The notes below the pieces were generated by a model. That model was not told the DNA's origin. It saw only the letters and a program-made list of their open reading frames with translations, and did not search any database. Source: Candidatus Pacearchaeota archaeon (lineage in GTDB: Archaea > Nanoarchaeota > Nanoarchaeia > Pacearchaeales > GW2011-AR1). From it: 8,959 nucleotides of DNA. Below are positions 1 to 5,498 of this stretch, one piece after another. The translations under genes and the position numbers were made by a program. The stretch is from positions 1 to 8,959 of the forward strand of contig NZER01000037.1 in assembly GCA_002690445.1 (NCBI GenBank), read 5' to 3'. The stretch's first letter is position 1; each line of letters starts with the position of its first letter.

Positions 1-9
1 GTTGCCTCT

Positions 10-165
10 TCAGTCTTGACCATCGCTCTCCTTCTCTAGCAGTGACATTTCCCTACACCTAGAGCATCTACCTACCCAAGTACCATCAGGATACAGCCAC
101 TCAGTATTCTCCATTGGCCTCCGAAAGCAACAAGCCGTAAGCAAGTAGTTATCTACCGCCATCAT
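10..165 (-). CDS. Small cysteine-containing protein, 51 aa
   Basis: Unrecognised small phage-type protein. The start chosen is ATG at 165-163, because it overlaps the TGA of the preceding gene as ATGA and follows a GAAGGGAGA ribosome binding site. A GTG 27 nt further upstream keeps the frame open but would give a longer overlap. The product has a Cys-Cys pair near residues 12-13 and a CSRC (CxxC) knuckle near residues 34-37, so a single zinc site is plausible; that is inference. The C-terminus is charged (EKESDGQD). It is the last gene in the window and is translationally coupled to the 162-644 gene, whose product also carries CxxC-type cysteines. Function unknown. Confidence 0.6.
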   Translation of the reverse strand: MMAVDNYLLTACCFRRPMENTEWLYPDGTWVGRCSRCREMSLLEKESDGQD

Positions 166-644
166 TCTCCCTTCTCCACAGCCTTGTCCCACGCCTGCCA
201 GAGGGCATCCTGGCAGTTGGGGCTGTGTGTGTACCCTTTGTTAATACCCTGCTCTAGTAAATCATCTACTTCGCCGAGGTGATAACCATTGGGCGTAACA
301 GTCACCTCGTATTGTTCATTTTCATAGCTAACGACAAGATGATGTCCAATAGTAAACAGCATCTCCAACGCCAACCCCTCCGTTGCCTCACGGGGGACGT
401 AGCCAGTACACGTCACCGTAGTTCCTCGTTGATAGTGTCTAGTCACGCTGGAGTGTAATTCCTTGCACTTCTCCACCAACTGCCACCACTTGCGTCCTGT
501 GACGTAGCAGGTTTTACAAGGCCCGCTCAAGATAGGTCGATACTCTCTGGAATATCCATTGATGCAGCCATACTCTTCTCCGTCCTCGATGGCATCGGGG
601 CATAGCTCCCCCGCCCTACGGTTCACAATCTCTTGTGCAGTCAT
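162..644 (-). CDS. Cysteine-containing hypothetical protein, two-part
   Basis: Unrecognised protein of about 160 aa. The favoured start is ATG at 644, preceded by AAAGGGG. An in-frame GTG at 683 would give 173 aa but shows no convincing ribosome binding site. The N-terminal part carries C15, C27, C43 and C46 (ELCP, YGCING, PCKTC), followed by a Trp-rich RKWWQLVEKC stretch, as in small phage zinc-ribbon proteins. The C-terminal half, from about residue 75, is a mixed beta/alpha segment. It has a GEVDDLLEQGINKG motif and a helical, basic tail, and could be a second small domain fused to the first. It lies directly downstream of the tRNA-like RNA at 700-830 and ends in an ATGA overlap with the next gene. 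Zinc binding is inferred; function unknown. Confidence 0.65.
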   Translation of the reverse strand: MTAQEIVNRRAGELCPDAIEDGEEYGCINGYSREYRPILSGPCKTCYVTGRKWWQLVEKCKELHSSVTRHYQRGTTVTCTGYVPREATEGLALEMLFTIGHHLVVSYENEQYEVTVTPNGYHLGEVDDLLEQGINKGYTHSPNCQDALWQAWDKAVEKGE

Positions 645-699
645 ATCCCCTTTCACGGCTTCTCTAGCCTTACCCCAATCCACCTGCCAACACTTCTTG

Positions 700-830
700 T
701 GCTGCGCCCAGGATTTGCACCTGGGAATTGTGCCTCGCTCAATAGATTCCTAGGGCGTATTAAAGTGCCTGCACTCAACACCTATAACTTTCTCTTGAGC
801 AATAGCGGCTACCTATTTCGCCACGCAACA
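700..830 (-). ncRNA. tRNA-like structured RNA with an oversized anticodon arm
   Basis: This element fills the gap between two coding regions (stop codon at 837-839, next start at 683 or 644). Read 830 to 700 it folds by eye into a cloverleaf. The acceptor-like stem is TGTTGCGT (830-823) with GCGCAGCA (707-700), 8 pairs with two G-U. A D-arm (GCG 821-819 with CGC 807-805) has a loop with AGGTA. The T-arm is CCCAGG (725-720), loop TGCAAAT (719-713), CCTGGG (712-707); G707 can close either this stem or the acceptor stem. Positions 824-805 closely match the start and D-arm of bacterial tRNA-Leu(CAA), from memory of the E. coli gene. In place of a normal anticodon arm there is a long one: TTGCTCAA (802-795) with TTGAGCGA (742-735), enclosing 52 nt with further small hairpins. 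No CCA is encoded and T55 of the T-loop is G. It could be a tRNA with an insertion, a degenerate tRNA, or a Y-RNA-like or other tRNA mimic. Confidence 0.55.
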
Positions 831-836
831 CCTTAC

Positions 837-1370
837 TTAACTACCCTGCCAGTCGGCCTCTGACTTATGCTCCCTCACCACATTCCTCGCAGGAAACCCA
901 TCTCGCTCAGGCTGCAACCCTACAACCGCCACAAACGTTGCCCCCCTGATAGCATCCGCCGCCCCCTGCGCCACCTCTGCCTTAGTCCCGCTCGCAGTGA
1001 AATCCTCCCCTGAAATCCGCCTGATAACCCCCCTTGCAGTACCCATCATTCGCTTGGTATCAGTCGCCAGCTTCTCAGGGGTCTTCAACCGCCCATCCCT
1101 ATCCAGCGTGTTAGCAAACAGGATAATCCTGTCCTTCGGCAGCTTGAACCCCCGAATCTCCATGTCCTTCCCGTCTACCGTGGGGTCGTCATTCCCCGAC
1201 TCCACCAACTGAGGAGTGTACTCCACGTAGGGCAGGCCCGACTGACTCACCACCACCGTAGCGTTCAGCGCCCTTGCTAGGTACGCCTCCGAGTTAACCT
1301 TCGGATACCCCTCCTCAATCTCCTCCACATCACCAAAACTAATAATCTCTTCTCTCGTAGCTGTTGCCAC
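837..1370 (-). CDS. Probable ssDNA-binding protein (OB-fold, DUF669-like)
   Basis: Protein of 177 aa starting at GTG 1370, with AGGAGG ten bases upstream. That ribosome binding site overlaps the TAG of the preceding ATPase gene (14 nt gap). No single motif proves the function. Three features fit a phage single-strand-binding protein: its position directly after a Sak4-like ATPase, its size, and a final beta-rich segment ending in a GFPARNVVRE motif near residues 158-167. The N-terminal half has a KVNSEAYLARALNATVVVS segment and acidic loops (GNDDPTVDGKD). In phage recombination cassettes the annealase or RecA-like ATPase is commonly paired with such an SSB, and the two act together on ssDNA. 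It could instead be an unrelated partner of the ATPase. The tRNA-like RNA begins 7 nt after the stop. Confidence 0.5.
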   Translation of the reverse strand: MATATREEIISFGDVEEIEEGYPKVNSEAYLARALNATVVVSQSGLPYVEYTPQLVESGNDDPTVDGKDMEIRGFKLPKDRIILFANTLDRDGRLKTPEKLATDTKRMMGTARGVIRRISGEDFTASGTKAEVAQGAADAIRGATFVAVVGLQPERDGFPARNVVREHKSEADWQGS

Positions 1371-1384
1371 TTACTTCCAACCTC

Positions 1385-2152
1385 CTATTGTATATACGCC
1401 AAAATGTCATCAAATGCCAACGGTTCGTCCGCTGTGCTGTCCAGGTATGCGGGCAAGAGCTTGCGATGCTCTAGTATGTTCTTTGTAACAAAATCCCCGT
1501 TGTCCTGGAAATGATACCTGTGTACTACCTGCGCATTATCACCCCTTCCTATTCTCTTCTTCTCCACATACACCACAAAGTCGAAATACTTCCCAATCCT
1601 CTTCGCAATCTGCCCTTGTAATGCGGGTCTTTTAACAGGGTCAGGGTTCCTTTCCCTTTCACTATTATCCTGCGCAAAGGCGGTTACGATTAGGTTTGCT
1701 TGGGTGTACGTCGGGTGCATATAACCAATATCATACGCCAACCTGTCCCCAAGGATGCCCCATCCTCTAGGAGACAGTACCTCGTCATCCTCCTTCGAGT
1801 TCTCCTGGTACATCTCAGTCGCCATCCCTAGCCGCAATAAGAACTGCGTTTCCGTTAAGCTGTCTAACCCTATCACTTCATGTGGGTTACCTCCCGCGTC
1901 TATAGACCTACGGTAATCCCTCAGCCATTTTCTAACGTTGTTAATCAGCTTTTCAGGATTACCGTAGGGAGGACGCATCGATACCACCATATCTTGCGGT
2001 ATGGGTAGGTGCCCTAGCCTGCCTTCCGTATCCAGTATAACCCCTCGCCTCTTCACATCCCCTGTCGACACATCTACAAAGGCGGACGCCAGGATGAAAG
2101 ACTTACCAACCCCTTCCTCACCGTGAAATAACCAAGCATACTTACTCTCCAT
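1385..2152 (-). CDS. Sak4-like RecA-fold ATPase (AAA_24 type)
   Basis: A 255-aa P-loop ATPase. Walker A is GEEGVGKS at residues 11-18, very close to the N-terminus as in phage Sak4 proteins. DTEGR at 41-45 fits the catalytic-acid strand. Walker B is EVIGLDSLT at 92-100, followed by a helix. The LIVTAFAQ strand (154-161) and the KYFDFVVYVE segment (188-197) complete a RecA-like core; the C-terminal tail is acidic. Known members of this family anneal or exchange single strands during phage recombination, usually with an SSB encoded alongside, which matches the next gene here. Start ATG 2152 overlaps the end of the 69-aa gene by 11 nt, and stop TAG 1387-1385 lies inside the next ribosome binding site. 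Family call good; exact subgroup (Sak4 versus another AAA_24 ATPase) uncertain. Confidence 0.82.
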   Translation of the reverse strand: MESKYAWLFHGEEGVGKSFILASAFVDVSTGDVKRRGVILDTEGRLGHLPIPQDMVVSMRPPYGNPEKLINNVRKWLRDYRRSIDAGGNPHEVIGLDSLTETQFLLRLGMATEMYQENSKEDDEVLSPRGWGILGDRLAYDIGYMHPTYTQANLIVTAFAQDNSERERNPDPVKRPALQGQIAKRIGKYFDFVVYVEKKRIGRGDNAQVVHRYHFQDNGDFVTKNILEHRKLLPAYLDSTADEPLAFDDILAYIQ

Positions 2153-2351
2153 CCGCTTCTAACAACCCCCTTTCCTTGATAATAGCAAGAAGCTCCTTAC
2201 AAAACTCAGGAGGGGCCTGCCCAAGCAACCACATGAGGAAGTCCTGTATCTGTTTGGTAAACAGCTCCCTATATGGCGGGGAGAAAATCACGTCAGTGAA
2301 AACCCCTTCCCATCCACTCTCACCCATTGGCAACTCTAACGTCTCACCCAA
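2142..2351 (-). CDS. Hypothetical 69-aa protein, TTG start
   Basis: Unrecognised small protein, first in the operon driven by the promoter at 2379-2407. TTG at 2351 is chosen because GGGAGG stands seven bases upstream; the first in-frame ATG (2327) lacks a comparable site. The N-terminus (MGETLELPMGES) is followed by an aromatic-rich middle (VIFSPPYRELF). Two helical segments, roughly 32-46 and 48-63, end in an acidic tail. The gene overlaps the Sak4-like ATPase start by 11 nt, so the two are probably translationally coupled, and a recombination-related accessory role is a fair guess. Nothing in the residues names a function. Confidence 0.6.
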   Translation of the reverse strand: MGETLELPMGESGWEGVFTDVIFSPPYRELFTKQIQDFLMWLLGQAPPEFCKELLAIIKERGLLEADGE

Positions 2352-2378
2352 AACCAGCCTCCCAAAATCTATGAAGTA

Positions 2379-2407
2379 ATTTTACCACACTTGGAAAAGT
2401 TTGTCAA
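2379..2407 (-). promoter_or_regulatory. Promoter upstream of the recombination operon
   Basis: TTGACA (2407-2402), 17-nt spacer, then TAAAAT (2384-2379), with TGTGG directly before the -10 (extended -10). The -35 hexamer contains the TGA stop of the preceding gene. The expected transcript start is near 2372, about 20 nt before the TTG start at 2351, which leaves room for its GGGAGG ribosome binding site. It should drive the 69-aa gene, the Sak4-like ATPase, the SSB-like gene and perhaps the tRNA-like RNA. Confidence 0.85.
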
Positions 2408-2616
2408 GTGGTTTTTCCAATCTCTACCTCAATCGGGAACACCTGAACATCATGTAAGCCGTTCCACTCTGGTCTACCCCACATGGTAGCCTCATTACTT
2501 CCGTGCCCGTCCCTCGCCTCAAGTGCCTCTTCAACAGAGTTGTACACCCCCACAGGCTGTGAAGGTTCCCCGCACTCAAGGCAACCGATATCAAACACCA
2601 AATAAACTACACTCAC
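2404..2616 (-). CDS. Small zinc-knuckle protein, 70 aa
   Basis: Start GTG 2616 overlaps the TGA of the preceding gene (GTGA) and has GGGAGG five bases upstream. The frame is open further upstream, but that extension duplicates the coding region of the membrane protein. The product begins with a hydrophobic strand (VVYLVFDI), then CLEC (residues 12-15) and a GVYNSVEEALEARDGHG segment, ending in a beta-rich, acidic tail. Only one CxxC pair is present, so any zinc site would need other ligands such as the His residues at 38 and 55. Small phage proteins of this layout are common but uncharacterised. Its TGA lies inside the -35 of the next promoter, which closes this operon. Confidence 0.65.
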   Translation of the reverse strand: MSVVYLVFDIGCLECGEPSQPVGVYNSVEEALEARDGHGSNEATMWGRPEWNGLHDVQVFPIEVEIGKTT

Positions 2617-2918
2617 TTCGACCTCCCATTCGGAGCAGTCAACTCCACATCTCTCAAGTCCGACCCCACAGGCACCACCTCCAACCCATACCCACAAAAC
2701 GCCCTCTCTCCAAACCTCCTCCACCCTGCCACGTTCTCCTCATTGGCCCCTGCCACTGGCACAAACAACACCTCGCCACTGATATACACTACTTCCTTGC
2801 GACACTCCCAACTAGCGGGTTCTTCGCACTGAGCTATAAGTGACCACGCCATAGTCCCCAGCAAAAACATCAACGCCCCTATCAGAAGAGCATACACCCA
2901 ATCAGCCACGGTACTCAT
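2613..2918 (-). CDS. Single-pass membrane protein, 101 aa
   Basis: Start ATG 2918 lies inside the end of the nuclease gene (17-nt overlap) with an AAGGAAG-type site upstream. An in-frame TTG at 2945 is less likely. Residues about 7-28 (from DWVYALLIGALMFLLG onward) form one clear hydrophobic helix, which could be a membrane anchor or uncleaved signal. The rest is a soluble domain with three cysteines (CEEP, WECRKE, AFCGYG) and beta-rich stretches such as VVYISGEVLFVPVAG. Topology with the C-terminal domain outside the membrane is possible, because cysteines there could form disulfides, but this is inference. No lysis-protein signature (holin pair or spanin lipobox) is seen. Function unknown. 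Confidence 0.65.
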   Translation of the reverse strand: MSTVADWVYALLIGALMFLLGTMAWSLIAQCEEPASWECRKEVVYISGEVLFVPVAGANEENVAGWRRFGERAFCGYGLEVVPVGSDLRDVELTAPNGRSK

Positions 2919-3711
2919 CTCTGTATTCTTCCTTCGCTTCCACAAGGTTGCCTCCTTCTGCCATTATGTCGTGCAGGTTCTTGTAGTCACACCCAAAGCA
3001 ATGTGGCCCTGGCCTCGCAACCCACTTCTCCTTACCCACCTGCTCGAACATCCGCCTCAACTCCACTGTGGTAAACTCGTGCTCCCTATCGGTGTAGAGA
3101 AACGGCCCCTCCCGTTGCGCCTGCTTCGGCGTCAATGCATTAAGATACAACTCCACCGTCCTAACCCCATACACCTCCTTCAACGCCCACGCCTCCAACC
3201 GCAACTGCTGGTGGTAGTGGGTGAGTATGTGCGTCATTGGCAAACTACTCAGACGGGTCTTATGAGACAATATAACCCCAGTACGCCCCTTATTAACCAG
3301 CGCAAATGCATCAGGGATACAGTAGTACGTCTTAAACTCCCCGTCCCAAGGCACTGGAGCCTCAATTACGGTTTCCGTTATCATCCCGTCGAAATCCGTA
3401 TCCCTACCCCAAGTCCTCGAAATCGTGTTAGCCATACCTACCAACTGCTGCCACCGCATCTTGGGGTTCTCCCACTCATCCAACTCCAGCAGGTTAAATG
3501 CCTCCTCAGTAGCCTTCTCCAACAACGGTGCTCCCCTGTCCTTCGCTGCCGCAGAGTAGTGCCTCTGCAACATATGGTGCGCTGCCTTACCCATCTGCTG
3601 CTCGATAGTACCCGCCCCCTGGGGCCTCAACCCCTCGCCATACTTCCACTGCCACTGTAGCTGGCAATTCAACCAGGTGGATACCTCCGACCAACTAAGA
3701 TACGTTCGCAT
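2902..3711 (-). CDS. PD-(D/E)XK nuclease, Cas4/RecB-like, possibly inactive
   Basis: Protein of 269 aa. The start ATG directly follows the TAG of the preceding gene, with GAGGGG upstream. The N-terminal YLSWSEVSTWLNCQLQW (C16) and GKAAHHMLQRHY (H45/H46) match the start and motif I of RecB/Cas4-type exonucleases. IPDAF supplies the motif II Asp (D134). HYHQQLRLEAWAL (165-177) fits the QxxxY helix. The family's (D/E)xK motif reads L-S149-H-K151-T, so Ser replaces the catalytic acid. C238 and C241 (CFGC) resemble the Fe-S cysteines that pair with C16, but the position of the usual fourth Cys appears to be H247. Known relatives are 5'-3' exonucleases or resectases in phage recombination. The fold call is firm; activity is doubtful unless another acid substitutes. 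Confidence 0.75.
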   Translation of the reverse strand: MRTYLSWSEVSTWLNCQLQWQWKYGEGLRPQGAGTIEQQMGKAAHHMLQRHYSAAAKDRGAPLLEKATEEAFNLLELDEWENPKMRWQQLVGMANTISRTWGRDTDFDGMITETVIEAPVPWDGEFKTYYCIPDAFALVNKGRTGVILSHKTRLSSLPMTHILTHYHQQLRLEAWALKEVYGVRTVELYLNALTPKQAQREGPFLYTDREHEFTTVELRRMFEQVGKEKWVARPGPHCFGCDYKNLHDIMAEGGNLVEAKEEYRDEYRG

Positions 3712-3903
3712 CTAGGCTCTACCCCTCACACCAGGGTACTTAACCATCAATTCCTCGTAATGAGTTAAGACAGCTATATAAGTGTCCCTGTCCAATCCTG
3801 TCCTGAGACGTGCGGTCGGGCCGTACATATTATACTGACCTAATTGTCTTACCTCCTCGTACAATCTAAAATCGTCTTCAGTTAGCTCGTCGATGCTCTT
3901 CAT
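3712..3903 (-). CDS. Small phage protein, 63 aa
   Basis: Start ATG 3903 has AAAGGAG six bases upstream. The product is largely helical and ends in a basic tail. Its central motif, YNMYGPTARLRTGLDRDTY, followed by HYEELMVKYP, is a pattern I associate with short early proteins of many phages that have no known function. The stop TAG abuts the ATG of the nuclease gene, so the two are probably translated together. No zinc, nucleotide-binding or membrane motif is visible. A regulatory or host-interaction role would be pure guesswork. Confidence 0.7.
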   Translation of the reverse strand: MKSIDELTEDDFRLYEEVRQLGQYNMYGPTARLRTGLDRDTYIAVLTHYEELMVKYPGVRGRA

Positions 3904-3931
3904 AATCTACTCCTTTCTAACACCTTGTTCA

Positions 3932-4138
3932 TTACATCGCCTTGTAATCAAGCGACACATCCACCCCATCATGCTCAAACCCTGCATCCCCTATTGACGC
4001 CATCACAAGACGCCTAAAACTATCTACAAGGCAGTCCCATTCCCATTCCAGCCCTAGTTCACCTGTTATGCTCAAAGGGGCAGACGGCAAGTCGTTAACA
4101 AAATCCAGCAACGCCTGCGCTTCCCTGAACGTCATCAT
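3932..4138 (-). CDS. Hypothetical helical protein, 68 aa
   Basis: Start ATG 4138 is favoured because AAGGAGG stands nine bases upstream; the ATG at 4147 immediately abuts that site. It overlaps the end of the preceding zinc-knuckle gene by 44 nt. The N-terminus (TFREAQALLDFVNDLP) is an amphipathic helix. A Trp-containing acidic middle (LEWEWDCLVDSFRRLV) and a short beta-type end (GVDVSLDYKAM) follow. Not recognised. Its reading frame and its own ribosome binding site support it as real. The unusually long overlap is typical of the compressed gene packing here. Confidence 0.6.
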   Translation of the reverse strand: MMTFREAQALLDFVNDLPSAPLSITGELGLEWEWDCLVDSFRRLVMASIGDAGFEHDGVDVSLDYKAM

Positions 4139-4304
4139 AATACCCATCCTCCTTCCAATCTATACTCTCCAACAACCTCTTGGCATCCGTCTCCCACCTC
4201 ACCCAACACTGAGGACAACCCTCTTCGTGTATGATATCCGCTGCATCTTGGTTAGCAGCCCCCACCACATGCCACCCCCACTTACAAAACACCATCACAT
4301 CCAT
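4095..4304 (-). CDS. Zinc-knuckle protein, 69 aa
   Basis: Start ATG 4304 has GGAGGG eight bases upstream. The product opens with VFCKWGWHVVGAA (C7, H12), then HEEGCPQC (H27, C31, C34) and WVRWETDAKRLLESIDW. Cys/His spacing of this kind suggests one zinc site made from C7 or H12 with C31 and C34, in a small alpha/beta fold; this is inference from spacing only. The C-terminal 15 residues are encoded in the overlap with the next gene and are Gly/Ala-rich, possibly under little constraint. Function unknown. The 68 nt between this start and the upstream gene's stop hold no promoter or further convincing gene. Confidence 0.65.
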   Translation of the reverse strand: MDVMVFCKWGWHVVGAANQDAADIIHEEGCPQCWVRWETDAKRLLESIDWKEDGYYDDVQGSAGVAGFC

Positions 4305-4372
4305 TGTTGTCGCCCTCCGAGGTGGTATGTCGGCGTAGTATCCATCGTCCCCATCCCATAAGTCCGTGGTAA

Positions 4373-4723
4373 TCAGTTTGGTAACTCGTGACTAAGCGAC
4401 GAGGGTTTGAACCACCAACCATGCCCCCCTTTAACCTTATCACTCAAACTTTGACCATTCGAAGAGTACCTGGCAAACTCCACACCCACACTACCATACC
4501 CCACTGCAACTACCTTCCCGTACTCCCCCTTCCGTTCTTTGTATTCGCCTCTCACTACCTTGACGAAATCCCCCACCCTGAAGAGGTGCTTGTTGGGTTC
4601 GTCTGTCTCCTCCTTGGGCACCCACGTCGCACCATCAACCTCTATCGTAAGGACTCCTGAGATATTGGTTGTGATAATAACTACTGGATGCCCTACGTTG
4701 ACGAAAACCGCACCTGTCGGCAT
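4373..4723 (-). CDS. SH3/KOW-like beta-barrel protein, 116 aa
   Basis: Start ATG 4723 has AGGAGG six bases upstream; that site includes the TAG of the ERCC4 nuclease gene. The C-terminal half carries LFRVGDFVKVVRG (47-59), EYGKVVAVGYGSVGVEF (67-83) and GGHGWWFKPSSL (99-110). That order of GD-V-x-V, G-x-V and W-F-x-P strands is seen in SH3-like/KOW barrels that read out substrate length, RNA or peptides. Residues 1-35 form a separate beta-rich segment (VFVNVGHPVVIITTN). A DNA- or RNA-associated role beside the nuclease is inference. The fold guess is moderate; no enzymatic motif is present. Confidence 0.6.
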   Translation of the reverse strand: MPTGAVFVNVGHPVVIITTNISGVLTIEVDGATWVPKEETDEPNKHLFRVGDFVKVVRGEYKERKGEYGKVVAVGYGSVGVEFARYSSNGQSLSDKVKGGHGWWFKPSSLSHELPN

Positions 4724-4726
4724 AAC

Positions 4727-5200
4727 CTACCTCCTATAATGCCTATAAATCCCCCTCACTGCCCTCGCCACCTCCACTTCCCCCTCTGCACATTGGTACA
4801 CCTTCAACCCCCTCGTCTCCTGCCATCCCAAAATAGTCCCCCACACCTGGTCGTACCACACCTTCCTCAACCCCCTCCTCGGTATCCTCAACCTCCCCGT
4901 CTCCTCGTCGTGGTCGAGAATTCCCTCCACCAGCAACACAATCTCGTCCGCCCCTCCATCCCTACACTTAGTCAACTGCATTGCCAGCCTTCTCGGCCAT
5001 TGAGAAGCCAAGTCATTATGCTTCCTCTCCACCACCACCAGCCTCCCATCACGACCCCTTATCCAGTAGTCCCCAAATGGCAGCGGATATTTTTTTCCTG
5101 CTCCCAGACCCCACTCCTGAAGGTGGTCAAAGACACCCGCGGGTTCGTATGTATCCACAACCACCTTGGTGGGAAGGAACGGCACATCCTCTGCCTTCAT
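4727..5200 (-). CDS. ERCC4-type (XPF/Hef-like) DNA nuclease
   Basis: A 157-aa protein. ATG 5200 is chosen because it forms an ATGA overlap with the preceding 33-aa gene; a GTG two codons upstream is also in frame. VVVDTYE (13-19) gives the first acidic pair. GDYWIRG (43-49) and VVVERKHND (55-63) give the hallmark GDx(n)ERKxxxD of XPF/Mus81/Hef nucleases. LAMQLTKCRDGGADEIVLLVEG (72-93, read as two parts, LAMQLTKCRDGG and ADEIVLLVEG) follows as expected for the helix and strand after the active site. All key acidic and basic residues are present, so activity is likely. Members cut branched DNA such as forks, flaps or Holliday-like junctions in a metal-dependent way. No HhH domain follows, so it is a stand-alone catalytic domain. 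Its neighbours are a replicative helicase upstream and recombination genes downstream. Confidence 0.85.
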   Translation of the reverse strand: MKAEDVPFLPTKVVVDTYEPAGVFDHLQEWGLGAGKKYPLPFGDYWIRGRDGRLVVVERKHNDLASQWPRRLAMQLTKCRDGGADEIVLLVEGILDHDEETGRLRIPRRGLRKVWYDQVWGTILGWQETRGLKVYQCAEGEVEVARAVRGIYRHYRR

Positions 5201-5298
5201 CCCCACCGCACCGTTGCACTTATCTTATCATCCCCCGCCGCCAAAGGCTCCTGCCAAATCACCCCACATTGCACACACTGATGTTCTGGGTCTCGCAT
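5197..5298 (-). CDS. Tiny CxxC protein, 33 aa
   Basis: A very small gene between two firm ones. ATG 5298 forms a TAATG overlap with the preceding stop and has GAGGAGGAC just upstream. Its TGA forms an ATGA overlap with the ERCC4 nuclease start. The product begins MRDPEHQCVQCGVIW, a CxxC knuckle with a neighbouring His. It continues with QEPLAAGDDKISATVRWG. Coupling at both ends and a good ribosome binding site argue that it is translated. It may bind zinc alone or as a dimer, or may serve mainly to couple translation. Function unknown. Confidence 0.65.
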   Translation of the reverse strand: MRDPEHQCVQCGVIWQEPLAAGDDKISATVRWG

Positions 5299-5468
5299 TA
5301 GTCCTCCTCTACATCCCATGTAACTTCAACATTGGACACCTCTTCAATGTCGTAGAGTAAGTCTTCCCCCCTCATATCTTCCACCAACTGCCAAGCTTCA
5401 TCTTCGTTCTCCGCCTCTACCACAGTCTCACCTTCCACCGTCGCTGTCCAGTACACTCTATACTCCAT
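5298..5468 (-). CDS. Small acidic DpnD/PcfM-like protein, 56 aa
   Basis: ATG 5468 has GAAGGAGGGG four bases upstream; stop TAA 5300-5298. The product starts with a beta hairpin (YRVYWTATVEGETVVEAE), then a helix (EDEAWQLVEDMRG), then more strands (VSNVEVTWDVEED). This strand-helix-strand layout with an 'EA...eeA...v' pattern resembles short DpnD/PcfM-type phage proteins; the resemblance is weak. The frame runs uninterrupted upstream for ten codons to an in-frame TAG at 5501-5499. Beyond it lies the 19-codon zinc-ribbon reading frame. Read-through would therefore fuse that knuckle to this protein, giving about 86 residues. Confidence 0.7.
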   Translation of the reverse strand: MEYRVYWTATVEGETVVEAENEDEAWQLVEDMRGEDLLYDIEEVSNVEVTWDVEED

Positions 5469-5498
5469 CACCCCTCCTTCTGTTACTTTGTTGCACTC

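Noticed and set aside
735..780. Short CRISPR-like or tandem repeat (GAGTGCAGGCAC / GAGCGAGGCAC)
   Set aside because: Only two imperfect copies, best explained as arms of the structured RNA.
700..830. Ordinary tRNA gene, or an amber-suppressor tRNA that would read the TAG at 5499
   Set aside because: No 7-nt anticodon loop with U33 and flanking 5-bp stem can be placed, the T-loop has G at position 55, and the length is 131 nt. CTA triplets occur but not in a proper loop, so a suppressor role has no direct support.
2971..3660. Long plus-strand open frame (229 codons)
   Set aside because: It is antisense to the PD-(D/E)XK nuclease, is Pro/Leu/Arg/His-rich and low in complexity as expected from C-rich antisense DNA, and has no motif.
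4300..4372. Similarity between a DDGYYAD-encoding stretch near 4330 and EDGYYDD near 4140
   Set aside because: Only about seven codons match, the upstream one lacks a start, and it may be chance in a short gap.
4688..5281. Plus-strand open frame (197 codons)
   Set aside because: It is antisense to the ERCC4 nuclease, with Pro/His-rich composition typical of a shadow frame.
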